Assembly (NCBI GenBank): GCA_029244465.1
Contig: JAQWQN010000209.1
Span: 1 to 9,103 of the forward strand
Direction of reading: 5' to 3'
DNA: 9,103 bases
DNA from: Pseudomonadales bacterium
GTDB lineage: Bacteria > Pseudomonadota > Gammaproteobacteria > Pseudomonadales > Azotimanducaceae
This document shows, piece by piece, positions 7,530-9,103 of the stretch (its first letter is position 1; each line of letters starts with the position of its first letter). The notes beneath the pieces were generated by a model that ran no database searches, had not been told where the DNA came from, and saw nothing but the letters and a program-made list of their open reading frames with translations. Made by a program: the position numbers and the translations under genes.

Positions 7530-8320
7530 GCGCGGTCTAATCCTGCCCGAAGATCAGCGACCACGGACCGTAATGCAGCTGAACTTTGCGCTACATCGTC
7601 AACATGCAAGGCCATCAAGCTGACGAGCACACTGCCAACCACGACACCGTCAGCATGTGCGCCAACCGCTGCCGCTGTTGCCGCGTCTTTAATCCCAAAG
7701 CCAACACAGATGGGAATGTCGCTCATACCTTTAAGTGCGTTCATGCGCGCAGCAACTTCATCAACCTTCAGACTATCTGCACCCGTAATGCCCTTCAACG
7801 AAACGTAATAGGCGAAGCCTGAGGCGTTGTTCAAAATATACTGTGCCCGCTGTGTGGTCGTCGTCGGAGCCAGGAGGAAGATCAGGTCTATCTGATGCGT
7901 CGCTAGTTCGCCTCGAAGCGCGATGGCTTCTTCCGGTGGTAAATTAACCATAATCAAGCCATCAGCGCCGGCTTTTTCTGCTCGAGCACCAAAATCTTCC
8001 ATGGCCAGAACTGAATTTAGATAGCCCATCAAAACAACAGGGGTATCTGCATTGTTTTTACGGAACTCGGCAACCATATCTAGCGTTTTCGCAAGCGTCA
8101 TGCCATTTGCTAACGCTCGCTCACTGGAGGCTTGTATAGTTGGACCTTCCGCTTCAGGGTCGGAAAAAGGAATACCTAACTCTAAAAGGTCCGCGCCTCC
8201 ATCGACCAATGCATGCATTGCAGACACAGTGTGGGCAGTCGTCGGATCGCCTGCCGTTACAAAAGTAACCAAGGCTTTACGCGTACTCAAGTTAGCAAAC
8301 AGGCGGTCAATTCTTGTCAT
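7526..8320 (-). CDS. trpA: Tryptophan synthase alpha chain
   Basis: TrpA cleaves indole-3-glycerol phosphate to indole and glyceraldehyde-3-phosphate and passes indole through a tunnel to TrpB. The protein has 264 residues, the usual length for this TIM-barrel family. The catalytic glutamate is in LELGIPFSDP (Glu47), and the active-site tyrosine equivalent to E. coli Tyr175 is Tyr171 in GFAYYVSLKGITGA. The phosphate-binding loops GFGIKDA and VVGSVLV are present. Two usually acidic positions differ: the loop after SDP reads EAEGP, with Glu58 where E. coli has catalytic Asp60, and the strand-4 motif reads VNLPPEE, with Asn126 where an Asp-Leu-Pro type motif is usual. Otherwise the gene is intact. 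The ATG overlaps the trpB stop by one base, with a GGGATAGA purine run upstream as a modest ribosome site. The TGA stop overlaps the proposed folC start. The family assignment is certain; the effect of the substitutions is unknown. Confidence 0.96.
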   Translation of the reverse strand: MTRIDRLFANLSTRKALVTFVTAGDPTTAHTVSAMHALVDGGADLLELGIPFSDPEAEGPTIQASSERALANGMTLAKTLDMVAEFRKNNADTPVVLMGYLNSVLAMEDFGARAEKAGADGLIMVNLPPEEAIALRGELATHQIDLIFLLAPTTTTQRAQYILNNASGFAYYVSLKGITGADSLKVDEVAARMNALKGMSDIPICVGFGIKDAATAAAVGAHADGVVVGSVLVSLMALHVDDVAQSSAALRSVVADLRAGLDRA

Positions 8321-9103
8321 TAAAGTTCTATCCCATCTAAGGTAGCGACTGTATTAATGTCCTTATCTCCTCTTCCTGACAGATTAATCAACACAATCTG
8401 GTCTGCACTAAACTCGCCAGCTGTGTTGGCAACCCAACCAATCGCGTGACTTGATTCAAGAGCGGGCAAAATACCCTCAGTGCGATTAAGCAGTCTGAAA
8501 CCAGTCATCGCGTCTTCATCCGTCGCGCTCCCATAGCGTGCGCGACCAATGTCCTTTAGATAGGAATGTTCCGGCCCAACCCCAGGATAATCTAGGCCCG
8601 CCGAAATGGAATGAGTGGCCGCAATTTGTCCATCCTGATCCGCCATTAGGTAAGTCCGGTTGCCATGCAGAACGCCGATCGTGCCATCGTTCAAGGGCGC
8701 TGCGTGCTCGCCAGTCTCAATACCGTGCCCAGCTGCTTCAACCCCTACCAGTTCGACATCGAGGTCATCAATGAAGGGATAGAAAAGTCCCATCGCGTTG
8801 GAACCACCACCAACGCAAGCCACGCACATGTCGGGCAACCTACCCGCCTGATCCAAAATCTGTTCGCGCGCCTCTATGCCTATTTGTGAAGCAAAGTCAC
8901 GCACGACCATTGGATACGGGTGTGGACCTGCCACAGTGCCTATAATGTAGTGCGTGTTATCAACATTCGTTACCCAGTCACGCATCGCTTCGTTCATCGC
9001 ATCTTTGAGCGTCTTTGAACCTGAAGTCACGGGAATCACTTCAGCGCCCAATAACTTCATCCGGTACACATTCAGCGCCTGCCGCTTAATGTCTTCCGCG
9101 CCC
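8320..9103 (-). CDS. trpB: Tryptophan synthase beta chain (5' end outside window)
   Basis: This is the C-terminal part of the PLP enzyme that condenses indole with serine to make tryptophan, working in the cytoplasm as an alpha2-beta2 complex with TrpA. About 260 residues are visible of a family length near 400, and the frame is open to the window edge. Recognisable stretches, in order, are GAEDIKRQALNVYRMKLLGA, GTVAGPHPYP, the glycine-rich phosphate-binding loop CVGGGSNAMG, GVEAAGHGIETGEH, SISAGLDYPGVGPEHSYL, LESSHA and the C-terminal NLSGRGDKD with the serine near the PLP ring nitrogen. The PLP-binding lysine and the first ~135 residues lie outside the window, so its activity cannot be judged here. 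The Met at 9069 is internal, not the start. The TAA stop shares one base with the trpA ATG (TAATG), which suggests translational coupling. No missing motif or frame break is seen in the visible part. Confidence 0.97.
   Translation of the reverse strand, partial: GAEDIKRQALNVYRMKLLGAEVIPVTSGSKTLKDAMNEAMRDWVTNVDNTHYIIGTVAGPHPYPMVVRDFASQIGIEAREQILDQAGRLPDMCVACVGGGSNAMGLFYPFIDDLDVELVGVEAAGHGIETGEHAAPLNDGTIGVLHGNRTYLMADQDGQIAATHSISAGLDYPGVGPEHSYLKDIGRARYGSATDEDAMTGFRLLNRTEGILPALESSHAIGWVANTAGEFSADQIVLINLSGRGDKDINTVATLDGIEL

Noticed and set aside
8320..9069. trpB as a complete 249-residue gene starting at 9069
   Set aside because: The same frame continues upstream to the window edge with conserved TrpB residues (GAEDIKRQALNVYR), so that Met is internal.

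Overview
The window reads as ordinary chromosomal DNA of a proteobacterium, most likely a gammaproteobacterium. The folC–dedD-like–cvpA–purF order is the one known from E. coli and relatives, the protein sequences fit that group, and base composition looks moderate (about half G+C by eye). I cannot name a genus. All nine genes lie on the minus strand, so the biological order runs from high to low coordinates. No tRNA, rRNA, CRISPR array, insertion sequence, prophage or toxin gene is visible. No gene-free stretch exceeds 300 bases; the largest gap is the 124 bases between cvpA and purF.

Region 1 (9103 to 5172) is a tightly packed biosynthetic and envelope block: the C-terminal two thirds of trpB, then trpA (tryptophan synthase), folC (folylpolyglutamate/dihydrofolate synthase), a membrane-anchored SPOR-domain protein and cvpA. 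Every junction overlaps by one to about eleven bases, so the block is probably one transcript with coupled translation. Three of its genes appear to start with TTG or GTG.

Region 2 (5171 to 3521) is a 124-base spacer with one plausible sigma70-type promoter, followed by purF, the committed step of purine synthesis.

Region 3 (3498 to 1) follows purF after only 22 bases on the most likely start. It is a MoxR-type AAA+ ATPase, a DUF58 protein and a TgpA-like membrane transglutaminase whose 3' end lies beyond the window. This trio recurs in many bacteria, where the ATPase and DUF58 protein are thought to help fold or activate partners and the transglutaminase acts in the periplasm. Its transglutaminase has an intact Cys-His-Asp triad.

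I see no clearly new system. The points most worth checking are changes at two usually conserved acidic positions of TrpA, the lack of accD between trpA and folC, the attachment of the MoxR/DUF58/transglutaminase trio to purF, and several uncertain start codons.
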